64,000 nucleotides of DNA from Microvirga sp. VF16 (GTDB lineage: Bacteria > Pseudomonadota > Alphaproteobacteria > Rhizobiales > Beijerinckiaceae). The notes under the pieces were generated by a model. That model did not search any database. It was not told the DNA's origin and worked only from the letters and a program-made list of their open reading frames with translations. Made by a program: the position numbers and the translations under genes. Below, one piece after another: positions 29,141 to 37,746 of this stretch. How positions within the stretch are numbered: the first letter of the stretch is position 1; each line of letters opens with the position of its first letter. The DNA lies in assembly GCF_016864375.1 (NCBI RefSeq), contig NZ_CP069356.1, positions 124,001 through 188,000 on the forward strand. The letters are read 5' to 3'.

Positions 29141-29979
29141 CTACCTCATCTGACAACGGCACTCACATTCCGATTCAGGTTCCATAAAAAATGTTCAACG
29201 AAATTCGCCTGTAGCCGCAAAGTTAGAATGTCCTGATCCCGCTTTGCCGGCCGCCAGACATTTCAATTTAGCGGCCGCATTCAGTGTGAGTTTGGGTTCA
29301 ATCACGCGTTCTCGTCTCCGCGACGAGCCGGCTATATCCTCTAGTCAGGCACTCACCTTTAGATACACTGACGGTGCCCCATCGGGTGGGGTGGTGGGAG
29401 GCCTCGCAGTGATTGTTCAGGTATTGGGCGGCACAAGGTTTGTGCGATAACCCGCGCCGGCATTGTCACCAAAGACAGCTCCTTTCGAGACGAGGTCGAT
29501 CCCGCCGGCCTTCGGTTGGCGCACCCCGCGCCCAATGGCGACGCGGAACACGGCGAGAGTTCCAGGGGTGGTGGGACACGTGCCCACAGCGTCGTCGTTA
29601 CCTGACGTCCCTTACCGGTGCGGCTCGGCGCTGGGCCCGTGAGGATCCGCTGCGACCAGCGAAAGCCGATCTCATTGAAGTAAAAGTACGGCGAAGGCCC
29701 CGGATGCCCGATATGGCTAAGGTCATCCGGGGCCTTGCTGTGACAGGGCCAACGAGGGGGCGATCGACCCGTCACAAGCTGCGGACCATTCTTCACGAGG
29801 TGCGGAGCGCGGTGCCCCAGGAGTGAGAAGGAATGATCCGCGTCGCAGCATCGGGGCGGGTTGCTTAACTCAGGTCATAGAGGCTCGAATTGGCTCCGCG
29901 ACGTCTCCCTGCCGCAACACCTCGAGCGTTTGCATCAGGCCGCCTCGCCCATGAGGTCAGCAGCCTTCGACGCGGGATG
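29141..29979. other. Noncoding stretch of about 840 bp
   Basis: No convincing gene. A 137-codon plus frame (29413-29826) is Arg-rich with no family features. It contains GCACAAGGTTTGTGC (29431-29445), a perfect six-bp stem sequence also found, slightly changed, at the ends of the inverted-repeat element near 43.7 kb. This suggests old mobile-element debris. Confidence 0.5.
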
Positions 29980-30006
29980 GCCGTCACGGCCGAGAGCCGT
30001 GACGGC
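29980..30006 (-). terminator. Strong hairpin after the RTX-repeat gene
   Basis: Perfect 11-bp stem GCCGTCACGGC / GCCGTGACGGC with a 5-nt loop, 10 bp beyond the stop codon of the minus-strand RTX gene. No T-run follows, so termination may be weak or factor-assisted. Confidence 0.55.
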
Positions 30007-30015
30007 CTGAGGCCA

Positions 30016-30702
30016 TTAGTGGATCGAGAAATAATCGCCCGGGTTGCTGTTCACCTCCTCAGCATTGACGTTCACGAGGGTAATCGTGTCGCCATTCCCA
30101 AGGTCGACAACGGTATTGCTGCCGACCTGCTGGACGCGGTCAGCAAGATCGTCGGCCGTCGCGATATCGGTGCCGTTGATCCCTTTGGAGATCTGCAGCA
30201 GATCCTGGCCCGGCTTGAAATCCAGCACGACATCATTGCCGCCGCCGCCGGTGAAGACGAACGTGTCGCCACCCGCGCCGCCGACGAGAAGGTCGTCACC
30301 CGCTCCGCCTTCAATGAGATCGGCTCCGGAGCCGCTGCGCAGGATGTCGTCGCCCGCGCCGCCCTGCAGCAGGTCAGCGCCAGCACCGCCGTCAAGCGCG
30401 TCGTTGCCGACCCCTCCGAGCACGATGTCAGTGCCAGCGCCGCCGTCGAGATCATCGTCCCCATCGTCGCCGAGCAGGTGATCGACTCCGGAACCGCCGA
30501 GCAGGTTGTCGCCACCCGCACCACCAGAGAGCCAGTCCTCCCCGGCGCCGCCATCGAGCAGGTCTGCACCGTCCTCGCCGTACAGATCGTCGTCGCCGCT
30601 TCGGCCGAAGATCAGATCGTCTCCGCCATGGCCGAAGATAGCGTCTGCCCCGGAGGCGCCCTGCAAGTGATCGATGTTCTCGCTACCGCCGATTGTTGCC
30701 AT
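30016..30702 (-). CDS. RTX-type calcium-binding repeat protein
   Basis: 228 residues starting MATIGGSENIDHLQG after AGGAGA. About residues 5-150 are tandem nonapeptide repeats of the GGxGxDxLx kind (GDDDLYGEDGADLLDGG, GGAGDDILRSGSGADLIEGG) that fold into a Ca2+-binding beta-roll. The C-terminal part (DTFVF, VVLDFKPGQDLLQI, DTITLVNV) resembles the end domain of type I-secreted proteins. There is no N-terminal signal peptide, consistent with C-terminal type I secretion. No transporter genes are nearby. Without a catalytic domain its job is unclear. Confidence 0.85.
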   Translation of the reverse strand: MATIGGSENIDHLQGASGADAIFGHGGDDLIFGRSGDDDLYGEDGADLLDGGAGEDWLSGGAGGDNLLGGSGVDHLLGDDGDDDLDGGAGTDIVLGGVGNDALDGGAGADLLQGGAGDDILRSGSGADLIEGGAGDDLLVGGAGGDTFVFTGGGGNDVVLDFKPGQDLLQISKGINGTDIATADDLADRVQQVGSNTVVDLGNGDTITLVNVNAEEVNSNPGDYFSIH

Positions 30703-31125
30703 GTCATTCTCCTGTGTTGTGTCTGCCCGGCGAGCGGGCGCGTGCCGATGCGCCAGCTCGTGAGGATCAAACGGATTGAACAGTGAGAGCGCTCTGAGCG
30801 CGTGCTTGTGGAGCTGGATGCGATGTTCACTGCTTTTCGTGTCAGCCAGCGAATTCTGGATAGAAGAGATTCGGATCAGTGTAAACCATCTCAAAGTACT
30901 TCTTAATATTGCTTTCTAATGTCCGCAAACTCGCCGTAAAAAATACCGAAATACTTCAGGAACAGTCCATGCATAATTGAACGAATTTCGATATGAATTG
31001 CTTGTGTTATTCTATGTGATTAGGCTAAATCATTGCAGATCAACGGGTTGTCATCATAATCGGAATGGGTCCCAGGTTCCTAAATCAGTCAAGTCCGGTC
31101 GCCCGTTCAGACGGTGCTGAGGGGC
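30703..31125. other. AT-rich intergenic stretch
   Basis: About 420 bp upstream of the RTX gene, distinctly AT-richer than its surroundings between 30890 and 31070. It probably holds the RTX promoter; I could not fix one. The plus side ends at the IS6 element. Confidence 0.45.
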
Positions 31126-31938
31126 GGGGGGTGTCACGTTAACCCAGATGTGAGGGCCGAGCGTGTAGATCGACTGGCATGACCACGCCCGTCTGCTACA
31201 AACGCCATCGCTTTCCACGTGAGATCATCGCCCACGCCGTTTGGCTCTGCTTTCGATTCCCGCTGAGCCTTCGCCTGATCGAGGAGATGTTGCTCGAGCG
31301 CGGCATTATCGTCTCTTACGAGACGGTCCGGCGGTGGGCTCTGAAGTTTGGGCCAGATTACGCTCGCCGCATCAAACGCAAGTCGCCGAGTCGCCGCGAC
31401 ATCTGGCACTTGGACGAGGTGGTCGTCACGATCGCTGGCGAGACGCATTGGCTGTGGCGGGCGGTGGATCAGGATGGCTACGTGCTCGACGAAATCGTTC
31501 AGACACGTCGCGATACCAAGGCAGCCAAGCGTTTGCTGAAGCGCCTGTTGAAGAAGCAAGGGTGTTCACCCCGACGGATGATCACCGATAAACTGGGCTC
31601 CTACATCGCGGCCCGGCGTCAGATCATGCCGGCGGTCGAACACCGCTCGCACAAAGGGCTCAATAATCGAGCGGAGAATTCGCATCTGCCCTTGCGCCGA
31701 CGAGAACGGGCGATGCACGGCTTCCGATCACCAGGAAGCCTGCAGCGGTTCGTCAGCGTGTTCTCGGCTGTCCGCAACCTCTTCGTACCACCCCGCTCTC
31801 GTCGCTCTGCTCTTGCCACCCATCTGCGTCGCCTCAAAGCCATGGCGGCGTGGAAGTCTGCAGCCGGCGTTGTTGCGTGAACCTGTCAGATGAACGCGTT
31901 GGCCTTATGCGCTCGACGTCAGTTGATGTGACAACGCC
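31126..31938 (+). mobile_element. IS6-family insertion sequence
   Basis: About 813 bp with one transposase. The left end has GGTGTCACGTTAAC and the right end, inverted, has TTGTCACATCAAC; they share a TGTCACRTYAAC core. No 8-bp target duplication is obvious. Size and gene content fit IS6. Confidence 0.8.
31179..31880 (+). CDS. IS6-family transposase
   Basis: 233-residue DDE transposase. It starts MTTPVCYKRHRFPREIIAHAV, has the LIEEMLLERGIIVSYETVRRW helix-turn-helix (about 32-52), then catalytic Asp in IWHLDEVVV (about 74). The second Asp is in ITDKLGSY (about 138) and the Glu is in NRAENSHLPLRRRER (about 165). It appears complete and possibly active. Confidence 0.93.
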   Translation: MTTPVCYKRHRFPREIIAHAVWLCFRFPLSLRLIEEMLLERGIIVSYETVRRWALKFGPDYARRIKRKSPSRRDIWHLDEVVVTIAGETHWLWRAVDQDGYVLDEIVQTRRDTKAAKRLLKRLLKKQGCSPRRMITDKLGSYIAARRQIMPAVEHRSHKGLNNRAENSHLPLRRRERAMHGFRSPGSLQRFVSVFSAVRNLFVPPRSRRSALATHLRRLKAMAAWKSAAGVVA

Positions 31939-32029
31939 TTGCGACAACTCTCGAGAACAACCCATACGTTCGCCTGCACGACCGGCGTGCCAGCCAGTAG
32001 CTTTCCGTCGGGCAGCGGCTTACCTCCGG

Positions 32030-32158
32030 TTAGGGGCGCAGGAACTCGACCACTGTCGCTACTGCATCGCCATAGGCGCAGAAGCCTTCACCGACGCAAC
32101 CGCTATCCAGCGGTTGTCCGGATCGTCCGACCAGTTGCCACCGGACACGGTAGGCCAT
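32030..32158 (-). pseudogene. Truncated small hypothetical protein
   Basis: A 42-residue frame starting MAYRVRWQLVGRSGQPLDSG and stopping at FLRP. Beyond the stop, other frames keep coding-like composition (KLLAGTPVVQANVWVVLE), so a frameshift in a longer small protein is likely. No function is recognised. Confidence 0.35.
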
Positions 32159-32241
32159 GAGGACTTCCCAGCATCACACCGCTCAAAGTGACATGCTTGT
32201 AGGGCTTCCGACAGGGGCTGCGATTGGCGGCCGCTGCTGGG

Positions 32242-32544
32242 TTAGACGTCGTTCTCGCTTGTGAGCTGATCCGGGCGCAGGCCCTCGTCGGGCGCCCCGG
32301 AGCGGCGCAGACGAACGCCGGGTCCTGCACCACCATCAGCATCGAGGAAGATCACGCCTTGATCCTCGAGAGCAACCCGGATGGCGGCCAGGGCAGCTTC
32401 GGAGGCATGCGCCTCCCCCTCGGCTTCAGCCTGCTTGATCGTGTGGAGAGACAGGCACGAGCACCCGGCCAGTTCGGCCTGAGACAAGCCGAGGAGCGCC
32501 CGTCCGGCGCGCAGCTGCGCGGGGGTGATGGGTGTTTCGTGCAT
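32242..32544 (-). CDS. XRE-family helix-turn-helix protein
   Basis: About 100 residues, starting MHETPITPAQLRAGRALLG. The HTH_3 domain covers about 7-62 (LRAGRALLGLSQAELAG...LSLHTIKQAE). The form GLSQ-ELA with an IRVALEDQGVIFLDADGG segment is common in single-domain alphaproteobacterial regulators. A Cys-Ser pair lies within the helix-turn-helix. Target genes are unknown. I chose the internal ATG because residues upstream do not fit the family. Confidence 0.8.
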   Translation of the reverse strand: MHETPITPAQLRAGRALLGLSQAELAGCSCLSLHTIKQAEAEGEAHASEAALAAIRVALEDQGVIFLDADGGAGPGVRLRRSGAPDEGLRPDQLTSENDV

Positions 32545-32660
32545 CGCGACATGCCTCTGGCTCAAGCGCCCAATCCTACATACCCAAGCCATGCGCCCAG
32601 GTGAAGATCATGTGGCGCGTCGGAACTGGAGACGACAGGATAGGACGGCAGCGTAAAGGC

Positions 32661-32870
32661 TCAGGCCGCCTTGCGCTCCTGCCCGTGCGGCCTGACATAG
32701 ACCAGCTGCCGGTGCCACTCGCACCAGCTCGATGTTCCGCTCGTCGGGGCGCCACAGCATACGGCCTCCCGCATGTCCTCGGAGACAATGAAGCGGCATT
32801 GGAACGCGCGGGCTTCCAGGAGCGGGGTTTGATAGCGCGGCGATGGCTTCGTAATCTCAGGACGGGTCAT
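32661..32870 (-). CDS. GcrA-like C-terminal-domain small protein
   Basis: About 69 residues from MTRPEITKPSPRYQ. The segment CRFIVSEDMREAVCCGAPTSG...WCEWHRQLVY has the Cys/Cys/Cys/His pattern of the C-terminal part of the cell-cycle regulator GcrA. The DNA-binding N-terminal half is absent. Many Methylobacteriaceae carry such short paralogues; their role is unknown to me. It could also be called a generic zinc-binding hypothetical protein. Confidence 0.55.
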   Translation of the reverse strand: MTRPEITKPSPRYQTPLLEARAFQCRFIVSEDMREAVCCGAPTSGTSSWCEWHRQLVYVRPHGQERKAA

Positions 32871-33245
32871 GGGTCGACGACGAGGCTGCACAGCAAGGAC
32901 CTGAACATCAAGCAATCGCCACGGCCGGACGGACACCTCACTCAGCGTCGTCCTCTTGGCTTGTGGTGGCGTCCGATCAGATATGGGATCGCAACTGGCC
33001 TAACACCTACATGGCCGTGACAAGCCACTCCTGCAAGGTCAAGCCCAACTCGAGGAGGGATGAACCGGGTTCAAGCGGTTGCAACACCGGTCAAGTGCGG
33101 AGAGCCCGCCGATCATCCCGCATGGGCCGCTTGGGATTGTCTTCTTGATCTTCGGGACCGGACCTGAAGGACCGATGATCGCGTTATCTTCCCGATCATG
33201 AGTCAAGGCCCAGAGGCGGTCCATCCCGGTGAAAGGGAGGCGCTC

Positions 33246-33494
33246 ATGAGACGAACCACGTATTACGTGTTCCACTCGGCGACGGCCCCTGACCTGCGCG
33301 GCATCACCGGCGATCCGGATGGTGCCATGCTCCCCGCCTCGGACGGGCCCTGGACCCTGGAGGAGCAGATCGCTCCGGATGAACCCTGGACGCTGGACCT
33401 CGACCAAGCCGTCGTCGCATTCGGGATCGTGGAGAATGGCTGCTATCTCTGGGGCCCGATCCCCCAGAAGGCACTCAAGAGGAGGAAGCCATGA
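33246..33494 (+). CDS. Hypothetical protein preceding a CBS-domain protein
   Basis: 82 residues from MRRTTYYVFHSATAPDLRG, with GGGAGG just before the ATG; a longer start at 33198 is possible. It is rich in Trp, Asp and Pro (EEQIAPDEPWTLDLDQAVVAFGIVENGCYLWGP). There is no signal or membrane segment. Its stop overlaps the ATG of the CBS gene (ATGA), so the two are translationally coupled. Function unknown; a stress-associated partner of the CBS protein is a guess from context. Confidence 0.65.
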   Translation: MRRTTYYVFHSATAPDLRGITGDPDGAMLPASDGPWTLEEQIAPDEPWTLDLDQAVVAFGIVENGCYLWGPIPQKALKRRKP

Positions 33495-33937
33495 AAGTCA
33501 GTGAAGTCATGACACGGGACGTTCAGCTGATCGAACCGACCCAGACCATCCGCGATGCGGCGAAGCTGATGGCCGAGATGGATGCCGGCATCATGCCCAT
33601 CCGTGAGGGTGATCGGCTGGTCGGCCTGATCACCGACCGGGATATCGCGGTCCGGGCCGTCGCCGAAGGCAAGGGGCCCGACACCCCTGTCCGCGAGGTG
33701 ATGACGCAGGACGCGAAGTACTGCTACGAGGACGACGACACCAACGATGTCGCCCGCAACATGGCCGACATCCAAGTCCGCCGGCTGCCGGTGCTCACCC
33801 GCGACAAGCGCTTGGTCGGCATCATCTCGCTCGGCGACATGGCGGTGTCAGATGGCTCTGGCCGGGCGGGCGAAGCCGTAGCCGGCATTTCGCAGCCGGG
33901 CGGTCAGCACAGCCAAACCGGCGGTCCCCGGCACTGA
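33491..33937 (+). CDS. CBS-domain protein, copy 1
   Basis: 148 residues made of a CBS pair (about 1-60 and 70-125): VSEVMTRDVQLI, DRLVGLITDRDIAVRAV, VREVMT and DKRLVGIISLGDMAV. Such proteins bind adenine nucleotides and sense energy state. The tail AGISQPGGQHSQTGG is shared with a paralogue at 44924. It begins a run of stress-type genes (hydrolase, phosphoribosyltransferase, YciE/F-like, YbhB-like, sigma factor). Confidence 0.9.
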   Translation: MKVSEVMTRDVQLIEPTQTIRDAAKLMAEMDAGIMPIREGDRLVGLITDRDIAVRAVAEGKGPDTPVREVMTQDAKYCYEDDDTNDVARNMADIQVRRLPVLTRDKRLVGIISLGDMAVSDGSGRAGEAVAGISQPGGQHSQTGGPRH

Positions 33938-33977
33938 GTCTTGATACAGCGAGATCGGCATAGCCCGGAGACTTGCC

Positions 33978-34655
33978 ATGGCAGGCGGGAACCTCAACGC
34001 GCCGCTGGGCCAGCGACACGAACAGCCTCAGGTTGAGGTCTCGATTGCGCCGCTTGGCCTTCCGGGAACGCTGGTGCATCCGGCTGCCGGGCAGGGTATC
34101 GTGCTGTTCGCCCACGGCAGCGGCAGCAGCCGCCTGAGCCCGCGCAACCGCCTAGTGGCCGAACGGCTGCAACGGAGCGGACTCGGCACGCTGCTGTTCG
34201 ACCTGCTCCAACCGGAGGAGGCGGACAACCGCACTAACGTCTTCGACATCAGCTTGCTCGCCGCGCGGCTGGCGTTGGCCACGGATTGGGTGTGCTCTCA
34301 GGAACTGCCGGACGTGCCCGTCGGCTACTTCGGCGCCAGCATGGGCGCAGCCGCGGCTCTGATGGCAGAGACCCTGACACGACACCGGATCGCTGCCGTC
34401 GTGTCCCGCGGCGGCCGCCCGGATCTGGCGGGTGTCGCGCTCCCGCGCGTCCGGGCGCCCACGCTCCTGATCGTTGGCGGAGACGATCATGCGGTGATCG
34501 AGCTGAACGAGGAGGCGCTGACCCATCTGACCTGCGAGAAGCGCCTGGCGGTTGTGCCCGGGGCCGGGCACCTGTTCGAGGAGCCCGGCACGCTCGATCA
34601 GGTGGTGACCTTGGCGCGCGATTGGTTCGTCCCGCGCCTGGACCAGAGAGATTGA
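33978..34655 (+). CDS. Alpha/beta hydrolase (dienelactone hydrolase-like)
   Basis: 225 residues with the alpha/beta-hydrolase order: LFAHGSGSSRLSPRN oxyanion region, GYFGASMGAAAAL nucleophile elbow (Ser in GASMG), and DDHAVIELN plus GAGHLFEEPG for the Asp and His. No signal peptide. Relatives often lie next to a phosphoribosyltransferase, as here (start two bases after this stop). The native ester substrate is unknown. Confidence 0.85.
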   Translation: MAGGNLNAPLGQRHEQPQVEVSIAPLGLPGTLVHPAAGQGIVLFAHGSGSSRLSPRNRLVAERLQRSGLGTLLFDLLQPEEADNRTNVFDISLLAARLALATDWVCSQELPDVPVGYFGASMGAAAALMAETLTRHRIAAVVSRGGRPDLAGVALPRVRAPTLLIVGGDDHAVIELNEEALTHLTCEKRLAVVPGAGHLFEEPGTLDQVVTLARDWFVPRLDQRD

Positions 34656-34657
34656 AC

Positions 34658-35335
34658 ATGCAGCCGGATGATCTGAGCTTCCGGGACCGAGCCGAGGCTG
34701 GACGCCAACTTGTTCCGCGTCTGACGGCCTATGCGGATCAGAACCCTGTAATCTTGGCCTTGCCTCGCGGCGGCGTACCAGTGGCGTTCGAGGTCGCTCG
34801 GGCCTTGCGGGCGCCGCTCGACCTCATCTTCGTACGCAAGATCGGGGCTCCCGGCCACGCCGAATTCGGCCTGGGTGCGGTGGTCGACGGCGCCCATCCC
34901 CAGGTCGTGCTCAATGAGGAAGCCCTTGGCCACGTCAAAGTGCCGCCGGGCTACATCGAAGACGAAACCCAACGGCAGCTGAAGGAGATCGAGCGACGGC
35001 GCGAGCACTATCTCGCGGGCCGGCGCCCGATCGACGTGGCGGGCCGGGTTGCCATTGTGGTCGATGACGGCATCGCCACGGGCAGCACCGTGCGGGCAGC
35101 CCTGAAAGGCCTGTCCCGCGCTCGGCCGGCCCGTCTCATCCTGGCCGTGCCGGTCGCGCCCCAGGACACCCTCGCGCGCCTCGCGAGCGAAGCCGACGAG
35201 GTGGTCTGCCTGAGGACGCCGGAGCAGTTCTACGCCGTCGGCGAACACTACGATGACTTCCGCCAGACTTCGGACCGGGAGGTGACCACGCTTCTGGACG
35301 AGGCCCAACGCTGGACCAGGGAGGATGTGCCATGA
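34658..35335 (+). CDS. Phosphoribosyltransferase-family protein
   Basis: 225 residues from MQPDDLSFRDRAEAGRQL. The PRPP-binding loop is VAIVVDDGIATGSTVRAAL (about 127-145), and ILALPRGGVPVAFEVA starts the domain. Full-size relatives are annotated as phosphoribosyltransferases with no proven substrate and are often paired with a dienelactone-type hydrolase. Its stop overlaps the next ATG, so it is in one operon with its neighbours. Confidence 0.85.
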   Translation: MQPDDLSFRDRAEAGRQLVPRLTAYADQNPVILALPRGGVPVAFEVARALRAPLDLIFVRKIGAPGHAEFGLGAVVDGAHPQVVLNEEALGHVKVPPGYIEDETQRQLKEIERRREHYLAGRRPIDVAGRVAIVVDDGIATGSTVRAALKGLSRARPARLILAVPVAPQDTLARLASEADEVVCLRTPEQFYAVGEHYDDFRQTSDREVTTLLDEAQRWTREDVP

Positions 35336-35823
35336 CCGTCACCGGTCTTCGTGACCTGTACATGGCCGAGTTCCAAGAAATCCGCGGCATCGAGGAGCAG
35401 CTCGTTGAAGCCCTGCCGAAGATGGCCGATGTGGCCGGCCATCCGGAACTCAAGCAGGGGATCCAAACCCACCTGGAGGAGACCCGCGCCCAGCAATCCC
35501 GCGTGGAGGAGATCCTGCGCCGGCACAACGCCGAGCCGCGCAAGCACATCGACCAGGCCATGCAGGCGATGCTGCAGGAAGCCGAGAAGTGGGCCAGCAT
35601 GGTGCAGGACCGGGATCTGCGCGATGCCGGCATCATCGCCTCGGCGCAGCGGGTCGAGCACTACGAGATCGCGGTGTACGGCTCGCTCGCCACTTGGGCC
35701 AAGCAGCTCGGGCTGGACGAGGATGTGCAGGCGCTGCTGGCCATCCTGGAGGAGGAGAAACGCACGGACGAGCGGCTGAGCCTGCTCGCCAAGTGCACGA
35801 TCAATCCGGATGCCGCAACCTGA
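35332..35823 (+). CDS. YciE/YciF-type ferritin-like protein (DUF892)
   Basis: 163 residues, all helical, with the DUF892 pattern: LRDLYMAEFQEIRGIEEQLVEALPKMAD (split over about 5-32), HLEETRAQQSRVEEI and EHYEIAVYGSLATWAKQLG. Ferritin-like four-helix proteins of this type are stress-induced in enterobacteria; metal-binding Glu residues (E..Q, E..H) are present. It overlaps the preceding gene by 4 bp. Confidence 0.88.
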   Translation: MTVTGLRDLYMAEFQEIRGIEEQLVEALPKMADVAGHPELKQGIQTHLEETRAQQSRVEEILRRHNAEPRKHIDQAMQAMLQEAEKWASMVQDRDLRDAGIIASAQRVEHYEIAVYGSLATWAKQLGLDEDVQALLAILEEEKRTDERLSLLAKCTINPDAAT

Positions 35824-35841
35824 CGCTGAAGGAGAGGAGCC

Positions 35842-36303
35842 ATGTCGCTTACCATCACCAGTCCGGCCTTCCGGAACGGCGAGGTCATCCCGACCCGGTA
35901 CACCCGCGACGGCGAGAACCGCTCGCCGCCGCTAGAGTGGCGGGATGCGCCGCCCGAAACCAAGAGCTTCGTGTTGCTTGTCGAGGACCCCGACGCGCCG
36001 TCAGGCACGTTCCGGCATTGGGCGATGTACAACATCCCGGCCGGCGAAGCCGGCCTGCCGGAGGGAGCGTCCGCCCAAGGACTCCGCGGGGCGGGAGAGG
36101 GTGTGAACGGGTTCCGGAACGCCCGCTATGACGGTCCCCAGCCGCCGAAGGGGCATGGGCCGCATCACTACCATTTCCGGCTGGCCGCCCTTGATGTGCC
36201 AAGGCTCGACATGCCGGCGCCGGCGAAGGCCGAGGACGTTTGGGCGAAGGCGCTGCCCCACATCATTGCCGAGGCGGAGGTGGTTGGCGTCTACGAGCGG
36301 TAA
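35842..36303 (+). CDS. YbhB/YbcL (PEBP) family protein
   Basis: 153 residues of the phosphatidylethanolamine-binding-protein fold. Blocks include IPTRYTRDGENRSPPLEW, LLVEDPDAPSGTFRHWAMYNIP and GPQPPKGHGPHHYHF, with the conserved DPD and GPHHY ligand-pocket motifs. No signal peptide, so cytoplasmic. AAGGAGAGGAG precedes the ATG. It closes the operon begun at 33.2 kb. Confidence 0.9.
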   Translation: MSLTITSPAFRNGEVIPTRYTRDGENRSPPLEWRDAPPETKSFVLLVEDPDAPSGTFRHWAMYNIPAGEAGLPEGASAQGLRGAGEGVNGFRNARYDGPQPPKGHGPHHYHFRLAALDVPRLDMPAPAKAEDVWAKALPHIIAEAEVVGVYER

Positions 36304-36406
36304 GACTGATGAGGAGCCAGGTTGTTAAGCAGGTCATGTGGGACTGCGTAAGCTTGTCACAGCCTGGCAGGTTGATGCCGCAGTGATCGGACGACATGTT
36401 TTCTTT

Positions 36407-37147
36407 ATGGCTGGCGCTGAATTTAGACCACCCAATCCTATTGTTCTCGGCGATGCGGTCCGCGAGCATCTGGGACAGCAGTTGCGTGGCATCTATTCCG
36501 ACTTCATCACCTCCGATCTGCCTCCGGATCTCATCAGGCTGATCGCACGCCTGGAGAGTTCCATTCGGATCCCCCACGATCCGCATGATCCAGGCTTCGT
36601 CCAGGACCTCCTGAACTCCATCCGTCATCTGCGTGCCTTTGCGATCTCGCTCACCCATGATGTGGACCGCGCCGAGGACCTGGTGCAGAGCACGCTCCTG
36701 AAGGCCTGTGACCGGCGCAACCGGTTTGAGCAAGGCACCTGCCTCCAGGCCTGGCTGTTCACGATTCTGAAGAACGAATTCTACACCGAGCACCGGAAAC
36801 GGCGGCGGGAGGTGGAGGACATCGAGGGCGCCTATGCGGCACACCTGATTGCGCTCCCGGATCAGCTGTCCAGGCTGGAGCTGCAGGATCTCTCGCAGGC
36901 TTTGTCGAAACTGCCTCCGTGGCAGCGCGAGGTCCTCCTGCTGATCAGCGCGGAGGGCCTGAGCTATGAGGAAATCGCCGCCCGTCAGCACGTGACGGTT
37001 GGCACCGTCAAGAGCCGGGTCAACCGGGCCCGCCACCAGCTCGCGGACAACCTTGGTCTGGGACCGGAAGACGCCATCGGCACGCGGTTCTCGCACCCAG
37101 AGCGGGCGGAACGCCGAGGCGCAGAGAGCTTGCATCACCTCGGTTGA
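36407..37147 (+). CDS. NepR-EcfG fusion: anti-sigma-like domain joined to an ECF sigma factor
   Basis: About 246 residues. The first 45 or so resemble the anti-sigma factor NepR: LGQQLRGIYSDFITSDLPPDLIRLIARLE matches the family pattern of a GRQLRAxY helix and a PDxFxxLLxxLE helix. From about 70 on the protein is an EcfG-like ECF sigma: region 2 (LRAFAISLTHDVDRAEDLVQSTLLKA), the WLFTILKNEFYTEHRKR segment, and region 4 (LSYEEIAARQHVTVGTVKSRVNRAR). In most alphaproteobacteria nepR and ecfG are separate neighbouring genes controlled by PhyR. The start is uncertain: ATG 36407 lacks a good ribosome site, and longer forms from 36338 or a GTG near 36380 are possible. Confidence 0.8.
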   Translation: MAGAEFRPPNPIVLGDAVREHLGQQLRGIYSDFITSDLPPDLIRLIARLESSIRIPHDPHDPGFVQDLLNSIRHLRAFAISLTHDVDRAEDLVQSTLLKACDRRNRFEQGTCLQAWLFTILKNEFYTEHRKRRREVEDIEGAYAAHLIALPDQLSRLELQDLSQALSKLPPWQREVLLLISAEGLSYEEIAARQHVTVGTVKSRVNRARHQLADNLGLGPEDAIGTRFSHPERAERRGAESLHHLG

Positions 37148-37167
37148 TCTGGGAGCGGAGGCATCGC

Positions 37168-37464
37168 ATGAGCTCGCGTGTAATCCGGTTCTTGGCGGTC
37201 CTGCTGACCGCTCTCGCCCTGATCCCGGCCGGAGGGCTCACCCAACCGGCTCCGGACCGACAGGCGTGTGCGGCAGGTGAGGCCGAGGCCGTCATCGGGC
37301 AACCGTACTCGCCTGAGCTGGCCGAGAGGGCCCGCCGGACAGCCGGGGCTCGCGAGGTCCAAAAGGTCGAGCCGGGGGGCGCCTACACGACCGATCTCAA
37401 CGCCGACCGGCTGAACATCGAGGTGGACCGCGCCGGCATCGTGACAGGCCTTCATTGCGGATAA
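37168..37464 (+). CDS. Secreted I78-type peptidase-inhibitor-like protein
   Basis: 98 residues with a signal peptide (VIRFLAVLLTALALIPAGGLTQ). The mature part shows the I78 inhibitor layout: AVIGQPYSPELAERARRTAGA, then VEPGGAYTTDLNADRLNIEVDRAGIVTGLHCG, ending in Cys. Relatives inhibit serine peptidases or are periplasmic proteins of unknown role. GGAGCGGAGG lies before the ATG. It follows the sigma gene by 20 bp. Confidence 0.8.
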   Translation: MSSRVIRFLAVLLTALALIPAGGLTQPAPDRQACAAGEAEAVIGQPYSPELAERARRTAGAREVQKVEPGGAYTTDLNADRLNIEVDRAGIVTGLHCG

Positions 37465-37746
37465 GGCTCTATCGCCAGCGGCGATTACTGCGGTTGGCCG
37501 GATCACCGGAATGCTCATCCCCACTGACTTGAAGAAAACGGAGGAGGACTGTCGGGCCCAAGCAAACCCAATGCTTCTGCTCTCCATTGTTGGTCCAATC
37601 GCGATTCCGGACAGATCGGTGCCGGAATATAATTGGTTTCGATGGTCGAGTGCTTTGGCTCTGATACCATCCAATCCGAGTTGTGTTGCCCTTCCGGCGG
37701 ACCCACCTCCGCCGAGGCTCGCAAGTTGAACGAGGAGGAACGCACA

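Noticed and set aside
29413..29826. 137-codon plus-strand frame in the 29-kb gap
   Set aside because: Composition looks like random GC-rich DNA and no start signal is visible; possibly IS debris.
30016..30702. Tandem repeats considered as a CRISPR array
   Set aside because: The repeats are 27-bp-scale codon repeats of the RTX nonapeptides with no unique spacers; no cas genes anywhere in the window.
29890..30786. 298-codon plus-strand frame over the RTX gene
   Set aside because: Periodic translation only because it is antisense to the RTX repeats; the minus strand has the ribosome site and calcium-binding motifs.
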